In this document: positions 8,662-17,239 of the stretch, in pieces
How positions within the stretch are numbered: position 1 is the first letter of the stretch
How the letters are laid out: each line of letters opens with the position of its first letter
From: Pseudomonas sp. L5B5
GTDB lineage: Bacteria > Pseudomonadota > Gammaproteobacteria > Pseudomonadales > Pseudomonadaceae
Length of the DNA: 64,000 nt
Assembly (NCBI RefSeq): GCF_020520285.1
Contig: NZ_CP084742.1
Location: 682,001-746,000 of the forward strand
Direction: 5' to 3'
Notes under the pieces: generated by a model
Databases searched by the model: none
What the model saw: only the letters and a program-made list of their open reading frames with translations
Told to the model about the DNA's origin: nothing
Program-made: the position numbers and the translations under genes

Positions 8662-9306
8662 TCAGAGACGGTCATAAACCCACTTGGGCATGTAGTACTT
8701 GCGGGCGTTGAACACGCTGCCGATCAGCTTCGCTTCGGCCTGGATCAGGCGTTGCGCCGCGGCCTGGGCCACTTCCCAGCGGGTTTCCTCGCTGCGTACC
8801 ACCAGCACCACGCCATCCACCTGGGTACTCAAGGTGAGGATGTCGCCACTGCTGTACACCGGATCGCCGTCGACGATCACGAAGCGGTACTGCTCGCCCA
8901 GGGCCTGCAACAGTTCGCGCAGTTGCTCCGGGGCCAGGCGCTCGCTGTACTGCTGGCGCCGCCCCAGGGGCAAGAGGTCGAAATCCAGTTCCTGGCTGTT
9001 CTGGATGCACTCGGCCAGGGTCGGCGGGATCTCGGCCAGGGCCAGGTCGAGAAAGCCCGGGCGCTGCTCCAGGCCCAGGCGTCGGGTCAGGCTGTCGTCG
9101 GACAGGCTGGTATCGACCAGCAGCACCCGGCCGCGACTGGTACGCGCCAGCTCGCTGGCCATGCTCAGGCTGCTGCTGGTCACGCCGCTGTTGCGGTTGG
9201 CTGCGGTGAGCAGGATCACCCGCAGCTCCTGGTCGAGTACGGTGACTGCCAGGTTGCTTTCGCTGGGACGCTGGATCTTCAGACTGGCAAAGGTTGCTGC
9301 CGCCAT
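8662..9306 (-). CDS. BY-kinase/CpsD-like ATPase with degenerate Walker A
   Basis: This roughly 214-residue protein of the MinD/CpsD fold keeps the second Walker motif (VLLVDTS) and a Walker B-like FVIVDGDP. The P-loop, however, reads NRNSGVTSSS: the invariant Lys of GxGKT/S is a Val, and the neighbouring residues are also changed. The C-terminus has three Tyr in its last 12 residues (KYYMPKWVYDRL), as in tyrosine autokinases. It lies between the phosphoglycosyl transferase and the export lipoprotein. In the split systems such a protein regulates the Wzz partner. Loss of the Lys suggests weak or no ATP hydrolysis. The start at 9306 has GGAG nine bases upstream; 9327 is possible. Confidence 0.8.
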   Translation of the reverse strand: MAAATFASLKIQRPSESNLAVTVLDQELRVILLTAANRNSGVTSSSLSMASELARTSRGRVLLVDTSLSDDSLTRRLGLEQRPGFLDLALAEIPPTLAECIQNSQELDFDLLPLGRRQQYSERLAPEQLRELLQALGEQYRFVIVDGDPVYSSGDILTLSTQVDGVVLVVRSEETRWEVAQAAAQRLIQAEAKLIGSVFNARKYYMPKWVYDRL

Positions 9307-9307
9307 T

Positions 9308-10075
9308 TCAACTTGCTCCATGGCCATTGAGGACCTTGAAAGGGGTTTTGATCAGGATCTTCAAGTCGAGCCACGGGCTCTGCTGGAAGATGTAGGTCAT
9401 GTCGAGGGTCACCCGGCCGTCGAAGTCCACGTCGCTGCGCCCGGACACCTGCCACAGGCCGGTGATCCCCGGGTAGATGCTCAGCCGGCCCAGGTGGTGC
9501 TCCTTGTAGGTCTGGGCGTGGAACGAGGTGGGACGCGGGCCGACGATGCGCATCTGGCCGAGCACCACGTTGATCAGGTTCGGCAGCTCGTCGAGGCTGG
9601 TGCGGCGCAGGAAACCGCCGATCCCGGTGATGCGCGGGTCGCGGTCGATCTTGAAGTCCACCGAGTCCGGGCCGTGCTTGTTCAAGTGGCGCACCGAGTC
9701 CTTTAGGGCTTCGGCGTTGACCACCATGGTGCGGAACTTGTACATGCCGAAACGCCGGCCGCGAAAACCGGTGCGCAACTGCACGAAGAACACTGGGCCA
9801 GGGCTGGTGAGCTTGATCGCCAGGGCGACCGCCAGCAGCAGCGGCGCCAGCAGGATCAGCAGCAGCGCGGCCAGCAGGGCCGAGGTCAGGCGCTTGGTCC
9901 GCGACAGGGTCCAGGGACGCCCACCCTTGCGGCCGCTGAGCCAGCCGTGGTGCTGCAGGTCGATGGCGGCCTGGACCTTGCGCCGGAACGGGTCATTGCG
10001 CCGATCGACGGGCGAAGGGGCGGCGCTGGCGGGCGACGGTAAAGGTCTTTCCATATCCACCGGGAATACTTCCAT
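9308..10075 (-). CDS. Undecaprenyl-phosphate sugar phosphotransferase (short WcaJ/PglC type)
   Basis: This 255-residue monotopic phosphoglycosyl transferase has one hydrophobic segment (about residues 63-90). It also has the KLTSPGPVFFVQLRTG and FGMYKFRTM motifs, the LRRTSLDELPNLINV motif with the catalytic Asp-Glu pair, and PGITGLWQVSGRS. It lacks the long multi-helix N-terminal region of WbaP/WcaJ. It transfers a sugar-1-phosphate to undecaprenyl phosphate and so starts each exopolysaccharide repeat. The start may instead be the ATG at 10054. It lies 36 bases downstream of the epimerase and overlaps the next reading frame slightly. Confidence 0.9.
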   Translation of the reverse strand: MEVFPVDMERPLPSPASAAPSPVDRRNDPFRRKVQAAIDLQHHGWLSGRKGGRPWTLSRTKRLTSALLAALLLILLAPLLLAVALAIKLTSPGPVFFVQLRTGFRGRRFGMYKFRTMVVNAEALKDSVRHLNKHGPDSVDFKIDRDPRITGIGGFLRRTSLDELPNLINVVLGQMRIVGPRPTSFHAQTYKEHHLGRLSIYPGITGLWQVSGRSDVDFDGRVTLDMTYIFQQSPWLDLKILIKTPFKVLNGHGAS

Positions 10076-10111
10076 TGCAAAAGGTTTAGAAAAACGAAGG
10101 AGACTGGCCGT

Positions 10112-11131
10112 TCAGGCTGCGCCGCTGCGGTAGTAGTCCAGGTACCACTGGACGAAACTCCTCAGGCCATCCTCCAGGGGTACTTGGGGACCGAAGCCGG
10201 TGAGGTTCTCCAGGGCACTGACATCGGCGCAGGTGTTGAGCACGTCACCGGGTTGCAGCGGCAGGTACTCCACCTGGGCCTGGCGGCCGAGGAGCTTTTC
10301 CAGGGTCGTCACATAGTCCTTGAGCTGCACCGGGCGCTGGCCGCCGATGTTGAACAGGCGCCAGGGCGCCATGCTGGTGGAGGGGTCCGGCTGTTCACGG
10401 TCCCACAGCGGATCGCGGGCCGGCGGCTTGGCCAGCAGGCGCGCCAGCGACTCGACGATGTCGTCGATGTAGGTGAAGTCGCGCTGGTGCATGCCGTAGT
10501 TGAACAGCTTCAGTGGATGACCCTGGCTGATGGCGTCGGCGAACAGGATGGGCGACATGTCCGGCCGGCCCCATGGGCCGTAGACCGTGAAGAAGCGCAG
10601 GCCGGTGGCGGGCACGCCGAACAGGTGGCTGTAGCTGTGGGCCATCAGTTCGTTGGCCTTCTTGCTGGCCGCGTACAGCGACAGCGGGTGGTCGACGTTG
10701 TCGCTGACCTTGTACGGGGTCTGCTGGTTGGCGCCGTACACCGAGCTGGAAGAGGCGTAGATCAAGTGCTGCACCGGGTAGCGCCGGCACATTTCCAGCA
10801 GGTTGAGAAAGCCGCCGAGGTTGCTGTCCAGGTAGGCCTTGGGGTTTTCCAGGGAGTAACGCACCCCGGCCTGGGCGGCGAGGTTGATCACCGCCTGGGG
10901 CCGGACCTCGGCGAACAGCCGATCCAGGCCCTGGCTGTCGGCCAGGTCCAGGCGTTGCAGGGGAAAGTGCCCCACCTGGCGTTCCACCCAGCGCACTCGG
11001 TCGTGCTTGAGCTGGGGGTCGTAGTAGTCGTTGAAATTATCCAGCCCGGTGACCTGGTGCCCATCCTTGAGCAGACGCAGTGCGGTATGGGCGCCGATGA
11101 AACCGGCGGCCCCGGTGATCAGGATATTCAT
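10112..11131 (-). CDS. UDP-glucuronate 4-epimerase-like NAD-dependent epimerase
   Basis: This 339-residue extended short-chain dehydrogenase has the NAD motif TGAAGFIGAH (residues 6-15). The catalytic set is SSSSVYG (127-133) with YAASKKAN, giving Tyr153 and Lys157. The segments YDPQLKHDR, AGVRYSLENP and FFTVYGPWGRPDM are typical of UDP-glucuronate epimerases (Cap1J/GAE-like) rather than GalE. The ATG at 11131 overlaps the dehydrogenase stop (ATGA). Together with that dehydrogenase it would give UDP-GlcA and then UDP-GalA, so the polymer is likely acidic. Substrate is inferred from family and context. Confidence 0.87.
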   Translation of the reverse strand: MNILITGAAGFIGAHTALRLLKDGHQVTGLDNFNDYYDPQLKHDRVRWVERQVGHFPLQRLDLADSQGLDRLFAEVRPQAVINLAAQAGVRYSLENPKAYLDSNLGGFLNLLEMCRRYPVQHLIYASSSSVYGANQQTPYKVSDNVDHPLSLYAASKKANELMAHSYSHLFGVPATGLRFFTVYGPWGRPDMSPILFADAISQGHPLKLFNYGMHQRDFTYIDDIVESLARLLAKPPARDPLWDREQPDPSTSMAPWRLFNIGGQRPVQLKDYVTTLEKLLGRQAQVEYLPLQPGDVLNTCADVSALENLTGFGPQVPLEDGLRSFVQWYLDYYRSGAA

Positions 11132-12498
11132 GCGCAAAGTGCCCCCGGTACACGATAGGGCAGGCCAATGCTCAGGTAGTGCAGCCCGGCATCCGCTGCC
11201 TGTTGCGGGTTGTAGAGATTGCGTCCGTCAACGACCAGGCGGTCCTTGAGGGTGTCGCGCAACAGCTTGAAGTCCACCACGCGAAAGGCTTTCCACTCGG
11301 TGCAGATCACCAGCGCGTCGGCGCCCTGCAGCGTGTCGTCGCGAGTCGCGCACAACTGCAGGTCGTCGCGGTAGCCATACAGGCGCCGGCATTCGGTCAT
11401 GGCTTCGGGATCGAAGGCATGGACCTTGGCCCCGGCTTGCCACAACGCCTCCATCAGGTAGCGGCTGGTGGCTTCGCGCATGTCATCGGTATTGGGCTTG
11501 AAGGCCAGGCCCCACAAGGCGATGACCTTGCCCTGGAGGTTGTCGCCCAGGTGCGCCTTGAGCTTGCGGAACAGCACATGGCGCTGCTGTTCGTTGACAT
11601 CGCGCACGGTCTTGAGCATGTGCGGCTCCAGCCCGTGGCTCTGGGCCGTGTGGATCAGTGCCCGCAGGTCCTTGGGGAAGCACGAGCCACCGAAGCCGGC
11701 GCCGGGGTAGATGAAGTGATAGCCAATGCGCGGATCGGCACCGATGCCCTTGCGCACCGCGTTGATGTCCACCCCGAGACGCTCGGCCAGGTTGGCCATT
11801 TCGTTCATGAAGCTGATGCGGGTGGCGAGCATCGCGTTGGCCGCATACTTGACGAGCTCGGCACTGCGGTTGTCCATGAACATCAGGCGATCGTGGTTGT
11901 GGTTGAACGGCGCGTAGAGTTCGCTCAACTGCTGGCGCGGCAGGTCGTGGCCGCAGCCGACGATGATCCGGTCCGGGCGCATGCAGTCGGCGACCGCCGA
12001 GCCTTCCTTGAGGAACTCCGGGTTGGACACCACATGCACTTGCAGATGGGACTTGCCCAGGTCCGCCAACTGTTCAGCGACGGTTTCGACCACCAGGTCG
12101 GCAGTGCCTACCGGTACCGTGGACTTGACCACCAGGGTCTTGTCACTGGCCATCAGGCTGGCGATGTCGCGGGCTACCGCCAGGACATGGTCCAGGTCGG
12201 CCGAGCCATCTTCGTTGGAGGGGGTGCCGACCGCGATGAAAATCACCTGGCCATGGCCCACGGCGTCGCCTGGGCGGGTGGTGAAGTGCAGCCGGCCAGC
12301 CTTCTGATTCTCTTCGATCAGGGTCGCCAGACCCGGCTCGTGAATCGGAGGAATGGAACGTTGCAGTTGGGCGATCTTGTGGCTGTCTATATCGACACAG
12401 ACCACGTTATGCCCGACATCGGCCAGGGCAACGGCTTGCACCAGACCGACGTAGCCAGTACCAAAAACGCTGACTTCCAAGGGAACGACCTCGTCCAT
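11128..12498 (-). CDS. UDP-glucose 6-dehydrogenase (exopolysaccharide copy)
   Basis: This 456-residue enzyme has the NAD motif [12 protein letters not shown]. It also has the FAMILY-typical TVPVGTAD and [12 protein letters not shown] blocks and the active-site Cys in [20 protein letters not shown]-like residues appear in [14 protein letters not shown]. It oxidises UDP-glucose to UDP-glucuronate in the cytoplasm with NAD. It is the first gene of the exopolysaccharide operon, downstream of a long AT-rich region that probably carries the promoter. A second, clearly different dehydrogenase of this family lies in the arn operon at 45057-46421, so the two pathways have their own supply. Confidence 0.93.
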   Translation of the reverse strand: MDEVVPLEVSVFGTGYVGLVQAVALADVGHNVVCVDIDSHKIAQLQRSIPPIHEPGLATLIEENQKAGRLHFTTRPGDAVGHGQVIFIAVGTPSNEDGSADLDHVLAVARDIASLMASDKTLVVKSTVPVGTADLVVETVAEQLADLGKSHLQVHVVSNPEFLKEGSAVADCMRPDRIIVGCGHDLPRQQLSELYAPFNHNHDRLMFMDNRSAELVKYAANAMLATRISFMNEMANLAERLGVDINAVRKGIGADPRIGYHFIYPGAGFGGSCFPKDLRALIHTAQSHGLEPHMLKTVRDVNEQQRHVLFRKLKAHLGDNLQGKVIALWGLAFKPNTDDMREATSRYLMEALWQAGAKVHAFDPEAMTECRRLYGYRDDLQLCATRDDTLQGADALVICTEWKAFRVVDFKLLRDTLKDRLVVDGRNLYNPQQAADAGLHYLSIGLPYRVPGALCA

Positions 12499-13133
12499 GA
12501 TGAGTGTTGGGTGAGGTTTGGCTCACCTTCTTTAAAAAGGCGTGTGGCACATGGCCTGCATTGCGCTCTTTTTTTGACACTACCATAAGGTTGAGACGTT
12601 TAATTGACGTTTTTGGGCGTTACATAAATGACATAGGCGAAATAATGATTTTTAATGTGTTAAAAAATCGTTATAAATCAATTTGTTAAAGTGTTTGATT
12701 AGGGTGATAATGGAAACCGTCAAATAGTTGTGGCCAGGTTTAAATAACCTTAAAAAACAGACGAACGGTAATTTTTTCGACAACATAAATGATGCTTTTT
12801 TGCCATTACCTGCTACTTGAACCGGAAAAAGAGGACATTCCTGATCGTTCGAACAGCATTTTTTGACACTGTTTGTGTCTGTAAAAAAATCTCGGAAATG
12901 ATCAGTAATTGGCCAGGTCAGGTGTGCGTAGCGCTCGGTACGGGCGCTGGGTAAGCGGGAAGAGACAGAGGCGGGCGTCAGACTAAAGTCGGGTGGGGCA
13001 GGGGTGGGCTATCTGCCATCATTTTCGGTCTTCATTGATTCAATCAATTCACCCAGCGCGACTTAATTCGCTGGCTGGATTTTCCCTGGGTCTTCTTTAC
13101 CTCGCGTCACTGATTTTCTGCTGGAGCCTGTTC
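12499..13133. promoter_or_regulatory. AT-rich divergent control region between the exopolysaccharide operon and the oprD-type gene
   Basis: About 635 bases hold no convincing gene. From about 12560 to 12900 the base composition falls well below that of the genes, with many A/T runs. This looks like a region bound by MvaT/H-NS-type silencers, which is an inference. The string TTTTTTGACACT occurs twice in direct orientation, ending at 12581 and 12870. The second copy is part of an inverted repeat, GACAC-5-GTGTC (12863-12877). Promoters for both directions must lie here, but I cannot place them with confidence. Confidence 0.55.
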
Positions 13134-14435
13134 ATGCGTCCCCCTTTTCCTCTACTCAATCCGTGCCCGCTGCTGGGCCTCGGAGCCGCCATCCTATGCT
13201 CGGGTTTTGCCCAGCAGGCACAAGCTGCCGGCTTTTTCGAGGACAGCAGCGCCAAGCTCGAATCGCGCACGGTCTATTTCAACCGGGACTTTCGTGACGG
13301 CCACACCAAGACCGCGCAGGGCGCCTCCAAGCGCGAAGAGTCGGCCCAGGGGTTCATTCTCAACCTGCAGTCGGGCTACACCGAAGGCACCGTGGGTTTC
13401 GGCCTGGACGCCCTGGGCATGCTCGGGCTCAAGCTCGACTCCAGCCCGGACCGCAGCAACAGCGGCCTGCTGCCGTCCAGTGGGCACGATCCACGGGGCT
13501 CGGCCGACCAGTACGCCAAGCTCGGCCTGACCGCCAAGGTGCGGATGTCCCGGACGGTGTTCAAGTACGGCGCACAACTGCCCGACCTGTCATTGCTCAA
13601 GTACAACGACGGACGCCTGCTCCCGACCTTGTTCAACGGAGCGGTGCTGACCTCCAGGGAGGTCAAGGACCTGACCCTGACCGCGGCCCGCCTGAATCGC
13701 TACACCGCCCGGGACTCCACCGACTCCCAGGACATCCGCGTGCATTGCAAGAACAAGCGCTATGCCTGCAACACCACCGCGGATCACTTCGACACCTACG
13801 GCCTGGACTACAAGTTCAGCGACCGTATCAGCGGCCAGTACCATTACGCCGAGCTGGAAGATGTCTATCGCCAGCATTTTGTCGGCCTGGTGGCCAACCA
13901 GCCCCTGGGGCCGGGTGTGCTCAAGGGCGACCTGCGCTTGATCAAGAGCGATGACAGTGGCAGTGCCCATGCCGGCAGCATCGATCACCGGGCCCTGAGC
14001 ACCTTGCTCAGCTATGGCCTGGGCGGCCATGTGTTCAGTGCCGGCTGGCAGCGCATGTACGGCGACAACTCGATGCCGTACCTGGATGGCAGCAACCCGT
14101 ACCTGGTGAACTACGTGCAGGTCAACGACTTCGCCGCGATCCAGGAGCGCTCCTGGCAACTGCGCTACGACTACGACTTCAAGGCCGTGGGCATCAATGG
14201 CCTGAGCTTCCTGACCCGTTATGTCAGCGGCGACAACATCAAGGTCCCGGGCAGCCTGCGCGAAGGCCGCGAGTGGGAGCGCGACAGCGAGCTCAAGTAC
14301 GTGGTGCAGAGCGGCACCTTCAAGGATGTGAGCCTGCGCCTGCGCAATGCGACCTACCGCAGCAACTACCAACAAATCGCCCGGGACATGGACGAAACGC
14401 GCCTGATCGTCAGCTATAACTTCTCGATCCTCTGA
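13134..14435 (+). CDS. OprD-family outer-membrane porin
   Basis: This 433-residue protein has a signal peptide ending near AQQAQA, followed by the family start GFFEDSSAKLESRTVYFNRDFRDG (residues 27-50). Later come the family blocks YAKLGLTAKVRMSRTVFKYG, LPTLFNGAVLTSREVKDL and a terminal beta strand ending in YNFSIL, with an aromatic or hydrophobic C-terminus. Length is normal for the 18-strand OprD family, which imports small solutes such as amino acids, acids or sugars. The ATG at 13134 has GGAG eight bases upstream and starts the signal peptide. The solute is unknown; it faces the mannitol operon tail-to-tail, which is weak evidence for any link. Confidence 0.9.
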   Translation: MRPPFPLLNPCPLLGLGAAILCSGFAQQAQAAGFFEDSSAKLESRTVYFNRDFRDGHTKTAQGASKREESAQGFILNLQSGYTEGTVGFGLDALGMLGLKLDSSPDRSNSGLLPSSGHDPRGSADQYAKLGLTAKVRMSRTVFKYGAQLPDLSLLKYNDGRLLPTLFNGAVLTSREVKDLTLTAARLNRYTARDSTDSQDIRVHCKNKRYACNTTADHFDTYGLDYKFSDRISGQYHYAELEDVYRQHFVGLVANQPLGPGVLKGDLRLIKSDDSGSAHAGSIDHRALSTLLSYGLGGHVFSAGWQRMYGDNSMPYLDGSNPYLVNYVQVNDFAAIQERSWQLRYDYDFKAVGINGLSFLTRYVSGDNIKVPGSLREGREWERDSELKYVVQSGTFKDVSLRLRNATYRSNYQQIARDMDETRLIVSYNFSIL

Positions 14436-14436
14436 T

Positions 14437-14545
14437 CCTGTAGCCCCTGTCGAGCCTTTGGCGAGGCTGTGCGAAGGTCCGCAGGACCTTGCCTGGCGTC
14501 GCGCCTGCTGCGCCATCGCGCGCAGCAGGCAGCAGCGGCGACCTG
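14437..14545. repeat. Palindrome-rich intergenic repeat between oprD-type gene and mtlZ
   Basis: It starts with CCTGTAGCC.CTGTCGAGCCT (14437-14457), which also starts both repeat units at 17031 and 17148. Inside are two perfect stems: AAGGTCC/GGACCTT (14474-14480 with 14484-14490) and an 11-base stem at 14503-14513 with 14520-14530. It fills almost the whole gap between the two converging genes, and so may also act as a transcription stop for both. This is a dispersed palindromic element, not a coding sequence. Confidence 0.7.
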
Positions 14546-14547
14546 GG

Positions 14548-15492
14548 TCAGGTCAGTTGATGCCGGTACGGCAGGTCCGGGCCGGTGCGGGTGCAGGTCA
14601 GTGCAGCAGCGTTGACGGCAAACCGCAGCAGGGCATCGATCTGTTCGCGGCTCAATTGCTCCAGGCCCAGGGGTGAGTCCAGTCCTTGTTCTGTCAGCCA
14701 GGCGATCAGCGCCGCCTGAAAGGTGTCACCGGCGCCCACGGTATCGATCACCTGTACCTGCGGTGTCGCCACCGACCAACTGCCATGCCGACGGCTGAAC
14801 ACCGTTGCACCCTGGCTGCCCCGGGTCAGGAACACCAGCTTGGCATTGTCCTCGAGCCAGCCCTGGACCCGGACTTCGGGCGCCTGCCCGGGATACAACA
14901 GGGCCAGGTCCTCGTCACTGACCTTGATCAGGTCGGCGTGGCCTGCCAGCTCCGCGATGCGCTGGCGCCACAGCTGGATGTCCGGCTGCGGGTTGAGTCG
15001 TACATTCGGATCGAGGCTGATCAGGCGTCGACCCCGTTCGCGGCGTACCAAAGCCCGCAGGGCGCCGGCGATCGGCTCGACCACCAGGGAAAACGAACCG
15101 ACATGCAGCCCGCGCACCTGCTCGCCAAGCACCGGCAGGTGCTCCTCCAGCAGTTGGCGATCGGCAGCGCCTTCGCCACGAAAGCTGTAGTGGGGCGAAC
15201 CGTCCGCCCCGACCGCGACCATGGCCAGGGTCGTGGGGGCGTCGAATTCACGCAGGTAACGGGTGTCCACGCCTTCCTTGTCCAGCACCTGCCGCAGGCG
15301 CTGGCCCAGGTAGTCCCGGGACAGCCCGGCCAGCAGCGCCACATCGATGCCCAGGCGACGTAAGCCCACCGCCACGTTGAATGGCGAACCGCCGGCAATC
15401 GCCTGGAACGCCACCTTGTTCGCCGGAGTACCGGCCTCATCCGCGCTGAAGAAGTCGAACAGCGCCTCACCACACACCAGATACATAGTCAT
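14548..15492 (-). CDS. mtlZ: Fructokinase MtlZ (PfkB family)
   Basis: This 314-residue PfkB-family sugar kinase has the N-terminal signature GGSPFNVAVGLRRLG and the C-terminal signature DTVGAGDTFQAALIAWL with the catalytic Asp (GAGD). It is the last gene of the mannitol operon, eight bases after mtlY. It would phosphorylate the fructose made by mannitol dehydrogenase to fructose 6-phosphate. The start is ATG at 15492 or, six bases on, 15486, which has better spacing to GAAGAG; longer in-frame extensions run back into mtlY and are not real. Confidence 0.93.
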   Translation of the reverse strand: MTMYLVCGEALFDFFSADEAGTPANKVAFQAIAGGSPFNVAVGLRRLGIDVALLAGLSRDYLGQRLRQVLDKEGVDTRYLREFDAPTTLAMVAVGADGSPHYSFRGEGAADRQLLEEHLPVLGEQVRGLHVGSFSLVVEPIAGALRALVRRERGRRLISLDPNVRLNPQPDIQLWRQRIAELAGHADLIKVSDEDLALLYPGQAPEVRVQGWLEDNAKLVFLTRGSQGATVFSRRHGSWSVATPQVQVIDTVGAGDTFQAALIAWLTEQGLDSPLGLEQLSREQIDALLRFAVNAAALTCTRTGPDLPYRHQLT

Positions 15493-15499
15493 TCGCTCT

Positions 15500-16996
15500 T
15501 CAAAGGGTTGCCACGTGTTGTCGATAGCGTTCATACACCGGTTCATAGGCCGCCACGGCCTCGGCCCGAGGGCGGGTTTCGCTCCCCGGGTCGAGGTGCA
15601 CGCAGCGATCGCACACTTGCTGGAGCGCCAGGTCTGGCTGCTCCTGCCGACCATGGCACCAGGCCGCCTGGATGGCCGCGCCCAATGCAGCGGCCTCGGC
15701 TTCCCGGGTACAGACCACCGGGGTGTCCATGATATCGGCGACGACCTGGCGCCACAGCGGACTTTTCGAACCACCACCGATCAGGCGGATGTTGCGGCTC
15801 TGCAAGCCTGCCGAGCGCAAAAGATCGAGGCCGTAGCGCAAGCCGAACGTGGTGCCTTCCACGACTGCACGACACAGGTTGGCCTGGGTCAGGTTATCCA
15901 GGGTCATGCCTTGCAGGCTGCCCTGGGCATGGGGCAGGGCGGGCACCCGCTCGCCATTGAAAAATGGCAGCAGGCACAGGCCTTCGGCACCGATGGGCGC
16001 TTGTGCCAGCCGCTGGTTGAACGTGGCCAGGTCCAGGCCCAGCAGTTCGCGCACCAGGGTTGTGGCATTGGTCAGGTTCATGGTGCAGATCAACGCCAGC
16101 CAGCCGCCGCTGGACGAGCAGAAGCTTGCCAGCGCGGGCTCGGGGCTGACCAGCGGTTGGCTTGCATAGGCATACACGGTGCCCGATGAGCCGAGGCTCA
16201 TGGTGATGATTCCCGGCTGGATATTGCCGGTGCCAATGGCGCCCAGCATGTTGTCGCCACCGCCGCTGGCCACCTGTGCAGCTGGGTTGATCCCCAGTTG
16301 CCGGGCGATCTCCGGGAGGATCTGGCCCACCGGCTGGTGCGCCTCGAGCAGTGGCGGCAGGGCCTGTTCCAGACGCCCGCTGGGGTCGATATGGGCCAGC
16401 AGGGCACGGTCCCAGTCACGCCTGCGCACATCGAAATAGCCGCTGCCGGAGGCATCGCCATACTCACTGGCGCAGCGTCCGGTCAGCCAGAAATTGAGGT
16501 AGTCGTGGGGCAGCAGGATCCGCGCGATGCGCTGGAACAACTCCGGGTGCTGCTCTTGGGTCCAGAGCAGTTTGGACACCGTGTAGCCCGGTGCAATGGC
16601 CAGCCCCAGGCGTTCCAGAGAGCCTTGTTCGCCCCCCAGCCAGTCCAGCAGGCGCTGGTTTTCAGCGCTGCTCTGGGTGTCGCACCACAGCTTGGCTGGG
16701 CGCAGCACCCGGCCCTGGTCGTCCAGCAGCACCAGGCCGTGCTGCTGGGCGCAGACACCGATGCCGAGCACGTTCCGGCCATCCACCCCGGCGGCCTGCA
16801 ACGCCTGCCGGATGGCAGTGGTGCAGGCTTGCAGCCACTGCGCGGGGTCCTGTTCGCGGCGGCCGCTGGCGTCGCTGATCAGGCTGTGGAGCGCGGCGCC
16901 CCGGCCCAGGACGGTGCCGCTCTGGCTGTCGAGAATCAGCGCCTTGGTGCCCTGGGTGCCGCAGTCGATGCCGAGAAACAGTGCGGGTTGGATCAT
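15500..16996 (-). CDS. mtlY: Xylulokinase MtlY (FGGY family)
   Basis: This 498-residue FGGY sugar kinase has the N-terminal phosphate motif FLGIDCGTQGTKALIL and the adenosine-site block RLIGGGSKSPLWRQVVADI near residue 400. MTLDNLTQANLCRAVVEG also matches xylulokinases. It would phosphorylate the xylulose formed from arabitol, giving xylulose 5-phosphate. GGAG lies nine bases before the ATG. The gap to mtlD (about 240 bases) is far larger than elsewhere in the operon and is filled by two tandem palindromic elements. Confidence 0.93.
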   Translation of the reverse strand: MIQPALFLGIDCGTQGTKALILDSQSGTVLGRGAALHSLISDASGRREQDPAQWLQACTTAIRQALQAAGVDGRNVLGIGVCAQQHGLVLLDDQGRVLRPAKLWCDTQSSAENQRLLDWLGGEQGSLERLGLAIAPGYTVSKLLWTQEQHPELFQRIARILLPHDYLNFWLTGRCASEYGDASGSGYFDVRRRDWDRALLAHIDPSGRLEQALPPLLEAHQPVGQILPEIARQLGINPAAQVASGGGDNMLGAIGTGNIQPGIITMSLGSSGTVYAYASQPLVSPEPALASFCSSSGGWLALICTMNLTNATTLVRELLGLDLATFNQRLAQAPIGAEGLCLLPFFNGERVPALPHAQGSLQGMTLDNLTQANLCRAVVEGTTFGLRYGLDLLRSAGLQSRNIRLIGGGSKSPLWRQVVADIMDTPVVCTREAEAAALGAAIQAAWCHGRQEQPDLALQQVCDRCVHLDPGSETRPRAEAVAAYEPVYERYRQHVATL

Positions 16997-17030
16997 CGTC
17001 GCTCCGGGTGCAGTTGGTTAATGGCAATCC

Positions 17031-17239
17031 TGTAGCCGCTGTCGAGCCTGCGAGGCAGCGCCCGCAACACCGGCGTCGCGCACAGGTCCTGGCGGCTCGT
17101 GCCGAGCCGTACGCAGCCTGCGGCAGTGGCTACACAAAGCGAAGTCCTGTGGCCGTTGTCGAGCCTGCGAGGCAGCACCCGCAACACCGGGCACCGCGCC
17201 AAACCTTGCAGCCCGTGCCGAGCCATACGCGGCGGCTAC
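17031..17239. repeat. Two tandem palindromic repeat units inside the mannitol operon
   Basis: Unit 1 (17031-17134) starts TGTAGCC and ends with its exact inverse GGCTACA. Unit 2 (17148-17239) starts TGTGGCC and ends GGCTAC. Both share TGTCGAGCCTGCGAGGCAGC and CCCGCAACACCGG near the start and GTGCCGAGCC-TACGC near the end, so they are diverged direct copies. Each can fold into a long hairpin. The stop codon of mtlD (17236-17238) lies inside the terminal inverted sequence of unit 2. The first part matches the repeat at 14437. Confidence 0.8.

Noticed and set aside
12859..12896. The hairpin with flanking T and A runs as a terminator
   Set aside because: On either strand the run after the stem is A-rich, not T-rich, so it does not fit a rho-independent terminator. 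It is better read as a regulator site.
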